In this document: positions 45,727-56,252 of the stretch, one piece after another | Layout of the letters: each line of letters starts with the position of its first letter | How positions within the stretch are numbered: position 1 is the first letter of the stretch | Assembly (NCBI GenBank): GCA_009838035.1 | Contig: VXSK01000004.1 | Span: forward strand, 291,035-355,034 | Reading direction: 5' to 3' | Length of the DNA stretch: 64,000 nucleotides | Origin: Gammaproteobacteria bacterium | GTDB lineage: Bacteria > Pseudomonadota > Gammaproteobacteria > Steroidobacterales > Foliamicaceae | The notes under the pieces: generated by a model | Databases searched by the model: none | Seen by the model: the letters and a program-made list of their open reading frames with translations, nothing else | Told to the model about the DNA's origin: nothing | Made by a program: the position numbers and the translations under genes

Positions 45727-46713
45727 CTAGTAACTGCGCTCCGCCGCGAACCGCGCCAGCGATGTCAACACCTCGCGAAAGCGGTTTTCGGGCAGGGCGG
45801 ACAGGGCATCCGCGGCGCGCTCGGAAGCTTCACGTGCGCGCCCGGCCGCGTATTTTAGCGCCCCCGTGGATTCGATCGCTTCCATTACGCCGGAAAGGTT
45901 GCCCAGACCGCCGGTCCGCAGGGCATCGCGCAGCACGCTCTGCTGTGCGTGGGACCCGACCCGCATGGCATGAAGCATGGGCAGGGTCGTCTTTCCCTCC
46001 TTCAGGTCGGTGCCTACGTTCTTGCCGAACGCTTCCTCGCCGCCCGAGTAATCCAGCACGTCGTCGGTGATCTGATAGGCCATGCCGAGCTCGAGCCCGT
46101 AGCGGGCGGCGGCATCCTCGACTTCCCTGTCGCTGTGCGCGAGGATGGCGCCGATTCGCGCACAGGCCTCGAACAGGGAGGCGGTCTTGCGGCGAATGAC
46201 CTCGAGGTACTGCTCTTCGGTCACGGCCAGTTCGTTCAGATTCATCAATTGCATGACTTCGCCTTCGGCGATCTGGTTGGTGGTGGACGCAAGGACTTCC
46301 ACCGCCCGTCGCTGCTCGAGCAGCTCGACGATCAACTGGAACGCGCGCGAGTAGAGGAAATCGCCCACCAGGACGCTGGCCGCGGGGCCGTGCAGCACGT
46401 TGGCCGCCGACTTGCCGCGACGCATTTCCGCCTCGTCCACGACATCGTCGTGCAGCAGCGTGGCCGAATGGATGTATTCCACGATGACGCCGGCCCGGAC
46501 CTGGGGGCCGCCCGGAGCGCAGCCCAGCGCGCGCGCCACGAGCATCAGCAACAGGGGGCGTATGCGCTTGCCGCCCGAGTTCAGGAGGTACTGCGCCACC
46601 CGCCCGACCAGCGGAACGTCGCTGCGCAAGTGGCTGTAGATGAGGCGATTGAGGAGGTTGAAGTCCTTCCCCACCAACCGCAAGGCCTGCCGGAATACGT
46701 CCGAATTGGACAC
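45727..46713 (-). CDS. ispB: Octaprenyl diphosphate synthase
   Basis: A 328-residue trans-polyprenyl synthase making the ubiquinone side chain. Both Asp-rich motifs are intact: LLHDDVVDEAEMRRG and MAYQITDDVLDYSG, with GGKRIRPLLLMLVARALG and GTDLKEGKTTLPMLHAMR around them. The pattern is that of IspB, consistent with ubiquinone-8 and with ubiG in this window. The start is GTG 46713 (MSNSDVFRQALRL). tRNA-Pro follows 24 nt after the stop. Confidence 0.92.
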   Translation of the reverse strand: MSNSDVFRQALRLVGKDFNLLNRLIYSHLRSDVPLVGRVAQYLLNSGGKRIRPLLLMLVARALGCAPGGPQVRAGVIVEYIHSATLLHDDVVDEAEMRRGKSAANVLHGPAASVLVGDFLYSRAFQLIVELLEQRRAVEVLASTTNQIAEGEVMQLMNLNELAVTEEQYLEVIRRKTASLFEACARIGAILAHSDREVEDAAARYGLELGMAYQITDDVLDYSGGEEAFGKNVGTDLKEGKTTLPMLHAMRVGSHAQQSVLRDALRTGGLGNLSGVMEAIESTGALKYAAGRAREASERAADALSALPENRFREVLTSLARFAAERSY

Positions 46714-46794
46714 CGCGCCAATGATATCAATTTGCCGCCGCCAAGCGGTCGCAAACGGCTAAAATTCGGGCTCGCCGAAGTGGAGTCGTACGAC

Positions 46795-48918
<2,124 letters not shown>

Positions 48919-48924
48919 GCTAAC

Positions 48925-48939
48925 CAGGCACATTGCCTG
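48925..48939. terminator. Short hairpin after the prolyl oligopeptidase gene
   Basis: CAGGCA and TGCCTG pair perfectly around a 3-nt loop, 6 nt after the stop codon. There is no T tract, so termination strength is uncertain. The rest of the gap to 49046 holds a palindromic site (48991-49007) and the ribosome site of the next gene. Confidence 0.35.
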
Positions 48940-48990
48940 ATGGTGGGTCTGGCATCACAAATGTCCGGTGCAGGGCCCACCGCCATCTAT

Positions 48991-49007
48991 GCATACAATA
49001 TGTCGAC
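48991..49007. promoter_or_regulatory. Palindrome-like 17-nt site upstream of the catabolic cluster
   Basis: GCATACAATATGTCGAC, about 40 nt before the first gene of the cluster, has GNATAC and GTNNAC half-sites separated by 5 nt. The same layout appears in GTATACAAAGAGTATAC at 59191-59207, before the aldehyde dehydrogenase gene; 11 of 17 bases agree. Such sites resemble FCD/GntR-type operators, but the regulator is not in the window. Confidence 0.4.
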
Positions 49008-49045
49008 ACGTGGCCGGGTAGTCCAAGTGTCGGAGGCACAGTTCA

Positions 49046-50311
49046 ATGCGTGTCGTAGTAGTTGGCGCCGGCATTCTGGGAGTTACGAGCGCATGGTTTC
49101 TCAAGGAAGCCGGATTTGACGTCCTGTTGATCGAGAAGGATGCAGGCCCCGGGCTGGGAACCAGTTTCGCCAACGGGTCGCTGATCCACCCCAGCTATGT
49201 GCAGCCGTGGAACGAACCCGGGGTGCACCGGACCCTGCTCAGATATGCCGGGCGGGCGGACGCGCCGATGTTGCTGCGACTCAGGCACCTGCATCATTAC
49301 CTGTTCTGGGGATTGAGATTCCTGGCCAATTCGTCGCCCGGGAGGTTTGTGGAAGCCTCGCGGCGCAATCTGACGCTGGCAACCTACTCCGTTCGTGTTC
49401 TTCGCGATCTTCGGACCGATCTGGACCTGGAGTACGGTCAGTATTACCGCGGTTCGCTGAGTATTTTCCGCGACCGGTCAGTCCTCGCAGCATCGGTGGG
49501 AATTGCCGAAGAACTCAGGTCTGCAGGCGTTGACAGCGAAATTGTTGATCGGGACGGCCTGATCGCGCTGGAACCGGCTCTTGCGTCGATCGCAAACCAA
49601 CTTGAGGGCGGCATCCATTACAAGGGTGACGAGGGCGGTAACTCCTACCTGTTCTGCCGGGTTATGGCGAAGAGGCTGGCAGGAGCGGGCGTGGAAATCC
49701 GGTACGGCACGGAAATCACACGGATCGTCGGCAGGAGCGGGCACGTACGGCACCTTGAAACGGCGAGTGGCGGGCGAATCGAGGGGGGCGCCTTTGTAGT
49801 CGCTTGTGCGGCGGGTACGACGCGGCTGCTGAGGCCGCTGGGCATCCGGATCCCCATCATGCCGGTCAAGGGATATTCTTTGACGCTGCCCAGCGGAAAT
49901 GAGGCTCAGTCGCCGCGCGTGCCGATTATCGATGCCGATCTTCACGCCGGCGTCATTCCGCTGGGCGCTGACTCGATCCGTCTCGCCGGTACCGCGGAGT
50001 TCAGTGCGTTCGATGAATCGATTCCGCGGGCCCGGATCGACAATCTGTACGCCATGCTGGAACGGATTTTTCCCGACTATGCAAACGCTGTCGACCGGAA
50101 CAAGGCGATAGCGTGGGCGGGCCTGAGGCCGATGTCCGCCGACGGAACTCCGTTTATCGGTCAAACTGCCGTGGAAAACCTTTATGTCAATTCGGGGCAC
50201 GGCCAGATCGGTTGGTCCACGGGTCCCGGCAGCGCTCGTTTGCTGGCGGACATCGTTTCCGGAACCGGTCCGGCCCTCGATCCGGCGGATTACAGCCCCG
50301 GTCGATCCTGA
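49046..50311 (+). CDS. D-amino acid dehydrogenase-like FAD oxidoreductase (DadA family)
   Basis: A 421-residue flavoprotein with the FAD-binding start VVVVGAGILGVTSAWFLKEAGFDVLLIEK and SFANGSLIHPSYVQPWNEPG, both typical of DadA. The substrate domain includes RNLTLATYSVRVLRDLRTDL, and GLRPMSADGTPFIGQTAVENLYVNSGHGQIGWS near the C-terminus is strongly conserved in D-amino acid dehydrogenases. It would deaminate D-amino acids to 2-oxo acids via an imine, passing electrons to the respiratory chain. GGAGG lies 9 nt before ATG 49046. It opens the fifteen-gene catabolic cluster; exact substrate unknown. Confidence 0.85.
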   Translation: MRVVVVGAGILGVTSAWFLKEAGFDVLLIEKDAGPGLGTSFANGSLIHPSYVQPWNEPGVHRTLLRYAGRADAPMLLRLRHLHHYLFWGLRFLANSSPGRFVEASRRNLTLATYSVRVLRDLRTDLDLEYGQYYRGSLSIFRDRSVLAASVGIAEELRSAGVDSEIVDRDGLIALEPALASIANQLEGGIHYKGDEGGNSYLFCRVMAKRLAGAGVEIRYGTEITRIVGRSGHVRHLETASGGRIEGGAFVVACAAGTTRLLRPLGIRIPIMPVKGYSLTLPSGNEAQSPRVPIIDADLHAGVIPLGADSIRLAGTAEFSAFDESIPRARIDNLYAMLERIFPDYANAVDRNKAIAWAGLRPMSADGTPFIGQTAVENLYVNSGHGQIGWSTGPGSARLLADIVSGTGPALDPADYSPGRS

Positions 50312-50329
50312 AAGGGAGGAAAGCGCAAA

Positions 50330-51661
50330 ATGGTTCTCGATAAGCGACCGCAGCAGAAGCTCGCATGCGATGTGCTGGTGGTGGGAGGCGGCGCGGCCGG
50401 GGTTGCGGCTGCCGTCACTGCGGCGCGCCAGGGGCTGGCGGTGGCGCTGGTCGAACGCTACGGATTTTGTGGCGGCGGCGCCGTAGCCGGTATGTCAGGC
50501 ACGATCTGCGGGATTTACGAGGCCAGTGACGATAAAGAGCGACCGCCCCGTCAGGTGGTCCATGGCTTCCTGGACGAGTTCACGGCGGCCATGGAGGCTC
50601 GCGGCGGGCTTACCGGGCCCGTGCGGTACGGCAAGACGTTTACGCGCGTTCACGACCCACTGGTGTGGCGCGAGGTGGCGGACCACCTGCTGAAGGACGC
50701 GGGCGTTCGGGTGCTTTACCACACAATAGCAACCGACGTGCTGGGGGACGCGGACGATCGGGTGGCCGGAATAGTCGCCTATACAAAAGAGGGGAAGTTA
50801 TCGATTGCGTCGCGGGTGACGGTCGACGCGAGTGGTGATGCGGACGTCGTCGCCATGGCAGGGCATGAATTCAGGCTGGGGAAGGACGGCCAGGTCCAGA
50901 ATCCGACGATGATCTTTCGTCTGCAGGGTGTGGAAATCCGAAAGCTCCGTTCGGAATACGGACCCGACAGTATTATGCCGCTATATATAAGCCGGAAAAT
51001 TAACGAGCTGTATGCAAGGGGCGAGTATTACCTGCCGCGCGCAAAGATTTTCCTGTTCGAGACGCCACGTCCCGGCGAGTTGCTGTGCAATGCTACGCGC
51101 CTGATCGGCTTGGACGGTCGGGAGTTGAACGCCGTCATTGCACAGGACCTTACGGAAGCCGAATTCGACGGCCGCAGGCAAGTTCGCGAGTACGCCCGGT
51201 TCCTGAAGGACTACGTCGCCGGCTGCGAGAACAGTTGGGTCAACGATACCGGCGTACAGGTCGGGGTTCGACAGACCCGCCAGCTTGTCGGCACGGAAGT
51301 CCTGAGCAATTCCGATGTCGAGTCGGCCCGCAAGCGCCCGGACGGCGTTGCCAGGTCGCCGTGGCCGATCGAGTTGCACAAGGGCGACAAGCCCAGGCTG
51401 GTCTGGATCATCGAGGACCACTACGATGTGCCGCTGAACTGTTTCGTTCCCCCGGGGGGCGAATCCCTGCTGGTTGCGGGCCGCTGCCTCTCGGCGCAAC
51501 ATGAGGCGATGGCCTCGGCTCGCGTGACAGCCCAGTGCTTTTCATACGGACATGCCGTGGGACACGCCGCGGCGATTGCCGTCAGGGAAGACCGGTCGAC
51601 CCATGACCTGCCGGTCCAGCTCGTTCGCCGCAAGCTCAAGTCGGACGGAGCCCGCCTATGA
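50330..51661 (+). CDS. FAD-dependent oxidoreductase (FAD_oxidored family)
   Basis: A 443-residue flavoprotein: CDVLVVGGGAAGVAAAVTAARQG then VERYGFCGGGAVAGMSGTICG, and RVTVDASGDADVVAMAGHEF, as in the PF12831 group. The C-terminal VAGRCLSAQHEAMASARVTAQCFSYGHAVGHAA is also typical. Family members oxidise varied small substrates; none is proven for this subgroup. A GGAGG site precedes the ATG, and its stop overlaps the start of the NTF2-like gene (ATGA). Confidence 0.8.
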   Translation: MVLDKRPQQKLACDVLVVGGGAAGVAAAVTAARQGLAVALVERYGFCGGGAVAGMSGTICGIYEASDDKERPPRQVVHGFLDEFTAAMEARGGLTGPVRYGKTFTRVHDPLVWREVADHLLKDAGVRVLYHTIATDVLGDADDRVAGIVAYTKEGKLSIASRVTVDASGDADVVAMAGHEFRLGKDGQVQNPTMIFRLQGVEIRKLRSEYGPDSIMPLYISRKINELYARGEYYLPRAKIFLFETPRPGELLCNATRLIGLDGRELNAVIAQDLTEAEFDGRRQVREYARFLKDYVAGCENSWVNDTGVQVGVRQTRQLVGTEVLSNSDVESARKRPDGVARSPWPIELHKGDKPRLVWIIEDHYDVPLNCFVPPGGESLLVAGRCLSAQHEAMASARVTAQCFSYGHAVGHAAAIAVREDRSTHDLPVQLVRRKLKSDGARL

Positions 51662-52017
51662 CTGCCGGGGCGATCGTTGACGAGTACTATCGCCGCATCG
51701 ATTCGAACGATCTGGACTGGGTCGTCAGCCTGTTCAGCGAAGATGCAACCTACGTTCGGGCTGATTCGCGCCTTCAGGGAAAAGCGGAAATCGACAGGTT
51801 TTTTCGCACCCAGCGGCGCATTCGCGGCAAGCACGTCATCCACAGCATTGTCGCCGTCCGGGACCAGGTGTTCTGCAAGGGCGAATTCATCGGCAGGGGG
51901 GAAACCGGCGACAGGCGCCAGGTGCGATTCTTCGATGTGTGGCACTTCGATTCGAGCGGTAAGGTGCGGTTGAGGGAGACGTATCTCGCCCTGGGTCATG
52001 AGTACGTGAAGAGTTGA
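51658..52017 (+). CDS. NTF2-fold (SnoaL-like) protein
   Basis: A 119-residue single-domain protein. IVDEYYRRIDSNDLDWVVSLFSEDATYVRADSRLQGKAEIDRFF is the standard opening of SnoaL-like/NTF2-like domains, a small cone fold used by isomerases, dehydratases and ligand binders. No catalytic residues can be assigned. It is translationally coupled to the preceding FAD oxidoreductase, hinting that it acts on that enzyme's product or as its partner. Confidence 0.75.
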   Translation: MTAGAIVDEYYRRIDSNDLDWVVSLFSEDATYVRADSRLQGKAEIDRFFRTQRRIRGKHVIHSIVAVRDQVFCKGEFIGRGETGDRRQVRFFDVWHFDSSGKVRLRETYLALGHEYVKS

Positions 52018-52024
52018 GCGGAAC

Positions 52025-53308
52025 TTGGTCTGGCTTCTTCTACTCGTTCTCGTTGTCTGCCTGGTATTGAGCGGTACGGAATACGCGTACATTGTCGGGG
52101 CCGTTGCCGTCGTTCTTTTTCTCGTTACGGGGCACGGTGAGCACCTGATGATCGTGCCGCAGCGGGTTTTCAGTCAGCTGGATTCGTTTGCGCTCACCGC
52201 CTTGCCCATGTTCATACTCGCCGGCGAAATCATGGGACGGGGCGGCGTGACCCGATCCCTGATCGATTTCTCGCTATCGCTGATGGGGAAGATCCGCGGG
52301 GCGCTCGGGCACGTAAACATAATGACTTCGGTTTTCTTCGCCGGTGTCTCGGGCGCCGCGACGGCGGATGCGGCAGCCCTGGGCAATACGCTCGTACCGG
52401 CCATGCGCGAGCGCGGCTACAGGGGCGACTATGCGGCCTCCATTACCGCAGCCTCCGCGATCATCGGCCCGATCATCCCGCCCAGCATTATTCTGATCAT
52501 GTACGGCGCACTCATGGAAACGGATATCGCGGCTCTCTTCGCGGCCGGCATCATTCCGGGCCTGATGATGGCCGCCGTTCTTGTCGTTTCCAATGCGGCG
52601 TTTGCCCGCAGGAAAGGACATCCGGCCGGTGATCCTTTTGACCTGAAGCGTCTGGGGGAGGCGACACGCCGCGCGCTGCCGGCGCTGGCCCTGCCGATTG
52701 TCATCGTCGCGGGAATCGTGTTCGGCGTGACCACGCCGACGGAAGCCGGCGCTCTTGCCGTGGTTCTGGCCATCGCCGCCGCCCGTGCATACGGTTTGCT
52801 GTCGCGAACGCTGCTCGTGGATTCCCTGCGTCGCACCGTAAGGCTGGTGGGCTCGATATTCGTGCTGATCGCCGCGTCAAGCCTGATCAGCTATCTTGCT
52901 GCGATCGTTGGGGCATCGAACCAGCTGTCCACTGCCGTGGCAGGCAGCGGGCTGGCGGGGCGCGCCTACCTCTTCAGCATCGTTGCGTCCTTGCTTGTGG
53001 TGGGTATGTTTACGGGCGTCCGCCTCGGCCTCTTCCTGGTAGTGCCTCTGATCGTTCCCGAGGCCATTGCGCTCGGCGCGGATCCGGTTCACACAGGCAT
53101 CGTCGTATGCCTTTCGCTGGCACTGGGATTGATTACGCCGCCGTTCGGCCCGGTATTGCTGGTGACGTCCGCGGTTACGGGCGTTTCATACGCGCAATTG
53201 ATAAGAGGAACGATCGCCTTCACTTCGCTGCACGTGGCCGTGCTCGCAGTGCTGACATTCCTTCCCGGTGTCAGCTTGTGGCTTCCGAAGGCCGTGGGTC
53301 TGCTATGA
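52025..53308 (+). CDS. TRAP transporter large permease (DctM)
   Basis: A 427-residue membrane protein with about 12 helices. SVFFAGVSGAATADAAALGNTLVPAM, ASAIIGPIIPPSIILIMYGAL and GVTTPTEAGALAVVLAI are DctM hallmarks. The start is TTG 52025; any later ATG would remove the first helix. It forms the transport subunit of a TRAP system with the next two genes, driving uptake of an organic acid by the Na+ gradient. Its stop overlaps the binding-protein start (ATGA). Confidence 0.92.
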   Translation: MVWLLLLVLVVCLVLSGTEYAYIVGAVAVVLFLVTGHGEHLMIVPQRVFSQLDSFALTALPMFILAGEIMGRGGVTRSLIDFSLSLMGKIRGALGHVNIMTSVFFAGVSGAATADAAALGNTLVPAMRERGYRGDYAASITAASAIIGPIIPPSIILIMYGALMETDIAALFAAGIIPGLMMAAVLVVSNAAFARRKGHPAGDPFDLKRLGEATRRALPALALPIVIVAGIVFGVTTPTEAGALAVVLAIAAARAYGLLSRTLLVDSLRRTVRLVGSIFVLIAASSLISYLAAIVGASNQLSTAVAGSGLAGRAYLFSIVASLLVVGMFTGVRLGLFLVVPLIVPEAIALGADPVHTGIVVCLSLALGLITPPFGPVLLVTSAVTGVSYAQLIRGTIAFTSLHVAVLAVLTFLPGVSLWLPKAVGLL

Positions 53309-54291
53309 GAGCACTTTGCGCCGCTGTTCTCGCCGGAGTGCTCACTGTTGGTGGTGTTCCAGCCATTGCCGGTCCCGTACACATCGGCATGTCGACTGCG
53401 CTGATTGACAGCAATCCGGTTGCGGTCTGGGCCTACGCGCTCCGGGACGAACTCCGACGGCATGGCATTCAGACGCGGGTTTTTCCGGGCAGTACTCTGG
53501 GAAGCGAACTCGAACGGGACGAGCAGGTGATCCTTGGGCTGCTGCCTATCAATATCTCCGGAGGCCAGGATGTGACGCAGTACAGCCCGCTGTTGCGTTC
53601 GTTTCGCATGCCGTTCCTGTTCCGGGAAACCGCCGAAGTGGACTGCCTGATGCACAGGACCGGCTTTCTGGATCTGGTGAACTCAGCGACGCGACCTCGT
53701 GGGATCGAGGTCGTGGACGTGGTCACGGTGGGAGGCATGGCGAGCCTGTTCACGGCCAGCGGACCCATCGACTCGCTCGATACGCTGCGGGAGCAACGCA
53801 TTCGCGCAATGGACCGTTACCAGGTCAGAACGATCGAAAGCTGGGGCGCTTCGTCCGTGCAGGTCGCGTGGGAGGAGGTGACGACAGCGTTGCAGACATC
53901 GGTAGTTGACGGTTATCTGAATCCGCCGGGCGTTCCCCTTGCCTTCAGGCATACGCGCCATCTCAGGCACATGCTGGCCCTGGATCTGTTCACGGGGATA
54001 CGTTTCGTGACCCTGTCGGCGAAGTGGAGCGATGGTCTGGACGATGCGGAGCGAGCGGCGCTGGAATCAGCTCTCGTCAGCGCCAGACATGCCAATCGTG
54101 CTTTTGCTGCGGCCCGGCGCCGCGAGGATCTGGAAGGATTGCGCTCAATGGGGGTGACCATTTCCGAGCCCGATGCGGAATTACTGGCTGAACTTGCCGC
54201 TTCGGTTTTATGGATGTATGAAGACCTGCTGGGTTCGGACACAATGAATACGGTCAGGAATCTGTTGGAGAACGAATGTCGCGCCTACTGA
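53305..54291 (+). CDS. TRAP transporter substrate-binding protein (DctP)
   Basis: A 328-residue periplasmic protein with a signal peptide (LCAAVLAGVLTVGGVPAIAG). Conserved TRAP features include VFPGSTLGSELERDEQVILG, the helix FRMPFLFRETAEVDCLM, and GASSVQVAWEEVTTALQTSVVDGYLN with the ligand-facing region that usually contains Arg/Asn. Start ATG 53305 lies inside the dctM stop. Its 3' end overlaps dctQ by 16 nt. The ligand cannot be read from sequence; carboxylate-bearing compounds are usual. Confidence 0.9.
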   Translation: MRALCAAVLAGVLTVGGVPAIAGPVHIGMSTALIDSNPVAVWAYALRDELRRHGIQTRVFPGSTLGSELERDEQVILGLLPINISGGQDVTQYSPLLRSFRMPFLFRETAEVDCLMHRTGFLDLVNSATRPRGIEVVDVVTVGGMASLFTASGPIDSLDTLREQRIRAMDRYQVRTIESWGASSVQVAWEEVTTALQTSVVDGYLNPPGVPLAFRHTRHLRHMLALDLFTGIRFVTLSAKWSDGLDDAERAALESALVSARHANRAFAAARRREDLEGLRSMGVTISEPDAELLAELAASVLWMYEDLLGSDTMNTVRNLLENECRAY

Positions 54292-54764
54292 AACGCTTCG
54301 TGAATCGGCCTGTGGAAGGGCTGGCGATGCTGATGCTGGCGGCGATGCTGACGCTGGTCCTGCTGCAGGTCGTCGGCCGCTACGTGTTTCAGAACCCGCC
54401 GCCGTGGACCGAAGAGGCGGCGCGCTTCTGCATGATCTGGTGCGGCCTCCTCGGCGCCGGTTCGGCGCTCTTTCACCGGTCGGACCCGAAGTTGACGAAA
54501 GGACTCACGGGCGCAAACGCTCTCCCGGCATCGCTGCTTCGCGCGATCCGCTGGCTCGCGATCAGCGCGTTCGTGCTGCCGTGGCTGATCTACGGTCCGG
54601 GCTTCGTGTTGCGTCACTGGTTTCGGGCCACCGAGGCGATGAATTGGAACAGTGCGGTCATTGTCGTGATTGTTCCGATTGCGGGACTCATACTGCTCGT
54701 CTACGCGTTCGCGCAACTGGTCGGGTGGGAAGAACGCTCCGGGGAAGGAGGTGGCGCCGAATGA
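54276..54764 (+). CDS. TRAP transporter small permease (DctQ)
   Basis: A 162-residue protein with four membrane helices; QVVGRYVFQNPPPWTEEAARFCMIWCGLLGAG is the DctQ signature (RYVF...WTEE). The 3' overlaps on both sides (16 nt with the binding protein, 4 nt with the M81 gene) indicate one transcript. The order M-P-Q is less usual than P-Q-M, but the set is complete. Confidence 0.9.
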   Translation: MSRLLKRFVNRPVEGLAMLMLAAMLTLVLLQVVGRYVFQNPPPWTEEAARFCMIWCGLLGAGSALFHRSDPKLTKGLTGANALPASLLRAIRWLAISAFVLPWLIYGPGFVLRHWFRATEAMNWNSAVIVVIVPIAGLILLVYAFAQLVGWEERSGEGGGAE

Positions 54765-56242
54765 GGCTATTCGTCTGCGGGGTCGTGCAGGAGACGAACG
54801 TCTTCTCGCCCATTCCTACCGGCTGGGACAGCTTTTCCGGACAGTGCTGGGATCCGCGAAAAGATCCTGTGCCGCCGGAGAACGTGAACCTCCTGGCCTA
54901 TGGCGGCGCGGTGGAACGTGCACGCAAGCTCGGCATGGAGGTTGTTCCCGGACTCTTCCTGAACGCGATCCCGGCCGCGCCTGCCTCCGCGGCCTGCTGG
55001 CAACGGATTCGCGAAAGAATCCTGGACGACTTGCGAGAGGCCGGCCAGGTCGACACCGTCTTCGTGTTTCTGCACGGAGCCATGTCGGCCATTGGGACAT
55101 CCGATTGTGAGGGAGGCCTTCTGCACGGTATCCGCGAACAGGTGGGCACGAAAGTTCCCATTGCCGCCGTTTGCGACCTGCACGGCAACGTCAGCGAGGT
55201 GATGCTTGACGCTGCGGATTTCCTGATCTGTTGCCGGGAATATCCCCATATCGACTTTGCCGAGAGGGGCGCGGGCGCGGTTGACTTGTTGAAGAGCATG
55301 CGGGAGGGTCGCATCCGGCCTTCCAGCACTGCCTTGCGTGTCCCGTTGATGACCGTATCCCCAACCACGTTCGGGCCGATGTCGGATTTCGTGTCGCAAT
55401 TGCGGTCGGCCGAGGAGTCGGGCGGGGTCCTCAGCGCGTCGGCGTTTCACGGATTCTTCGGCGCCGACCACGCGGACGTGGGTGCGGCCATCGTCGTGAT
55501 CACGAACGACGAGCCCGAACTGGGCGAGCGAATCGCCTCGCAATTGGCGGAGGCTTTTGTCGATGCGGTCGTGCAGCAAGGAGATATCGGCGTGTCCCTG
55601 GATCAAGCGCTGGTAGAGGCGGCCGCGGCCAGGGGCAGGGTCGTCATTGCGGAACGCGCCGACAATTCGGGTGGGGGCGCGGGCGGCGATTCGACCCTGA
55701 TTCTGGCGGAACTCCTGCGCCGGGGAGTCACCGATGCCGCCTTCGGCGTGCTTTGGGATCCCATTTCAGCCGACTTTTGCCACCTGGCCGGACCTGGCAG
55801 CCCGATTTCCTTGCGATTGGGCGGCAAGGTGGGCCCGCAGTCCGGAAGCCCGCTCGACGTGGAGGCCCAGGTGCTCGCCGTGGCCGACGATGTCCATCAG
55901 CAGTGGTTCGGCCGAGGCAAGCCCACCGTTCCGCTCGGCAAATCGGCGGCGGTACGTGTCGACGGGGTTGATATCGTGATTGGTTCCGAGCGCCACCAGG
56001 TCTTCAGCCGGCACGTTTTCGAAGGACACGGCATTGACCTTGAGCAAAAGAAGGTCATCGTGGTCAAGTCCACCCAGCACTTCGCCACGTCGTATGCGCC
56101 CCTCGGGCAGATCATTTACTGCGATACGCCAGGGACGGTCAGCATGGATTTCTCGACGCTCCCGTACCAAAACCTGAAGCGGCCAATCTGGCCGCTGGAC
56201 GACGTCCCCATTGTGCCGCGGCCGCTGTGGCCGCCATCCTAG
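54761..56242 (+). CDS. M81-family metallopeptidase (MlrC-like)
   Basis: A 493-residue enzyme of the MlrC family. The N-terminal VCGVVQETNVFSPIPTGWDSF, VFLHGAMSAIGTSDCEGGLL, CDLHGNVSEVML and CREYPHIDFAERGAGAVDLL carry the conserved acidic and His residues thought to bind Zn2+. The C-terminal ADNSGGGAGGDSTLILAELLRRGV and VKSTQHFATSYAPLGQIIYCD are family hallmarks. MlrC cleaves linearised microcystin in Sphingomonas, but most M81 proteins have unknown substrates and no other mlr genes are here. ATG 54761 overlaps the dctQ stop. Confidence 0.88.
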   Translation: MRLFVCGVVQETNVFSPIPTGWDSFSGQCWDPRKDPVPPENVNLLAYGGAVERARKLGMEVVPGLFLNAIPAAPASAACWQRIRERILDDLREAGQVDTVFVFLHGAMSAIGTSDCEGGLLHGIREQVGTKVPIAAVCDLHGNVSEVMLDAADFLICCREYPHIDFAERGAGAVDLLKSMREGRIRPSSTALRVPLMTVSPTTFGPMSDFVSQLRSAEESGGVLSASAFHGFFGADHADVGAAIVVITNDEPELGERIASQLAEAFVDAVVQQGDIGVSLDQALVEAAAARGRVVIAERADNSGGGAGGDSTLILAELLRRGVTDAAFGVLWDPISADFCHLAGPGSPISLRLGGKVGPQSGSPLDVEAQVLAVADDVHQQWFGRGKPTVPLGKSAAVRVDGVDIVIGSERHQVFSRHVFEGHGIDLEQKKVIVVKSTQHFATSYAPLGQIIYCDTPGTVSMDFSTLPYQNLKRPIWPLDDVPIVPRPLWPPS

Positions 56243-56252
56243 CGTCGTGCGC

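Noticed and set aside
45949..46794. N-terminal extension of the prolyl oligopeptidase frame
   Set aside because: The open frame runs antisense through ispB and has no family sequence; the lipoprotein signal begins cleanly at ATG 46795.
54761..56242. Microcystin degradation (mlr) cluster
   Set aside because: Only an MlrC-family gene is present; mlrA, mlrB and mlrD are absent, and M81 proteins are widespread in other contexts.
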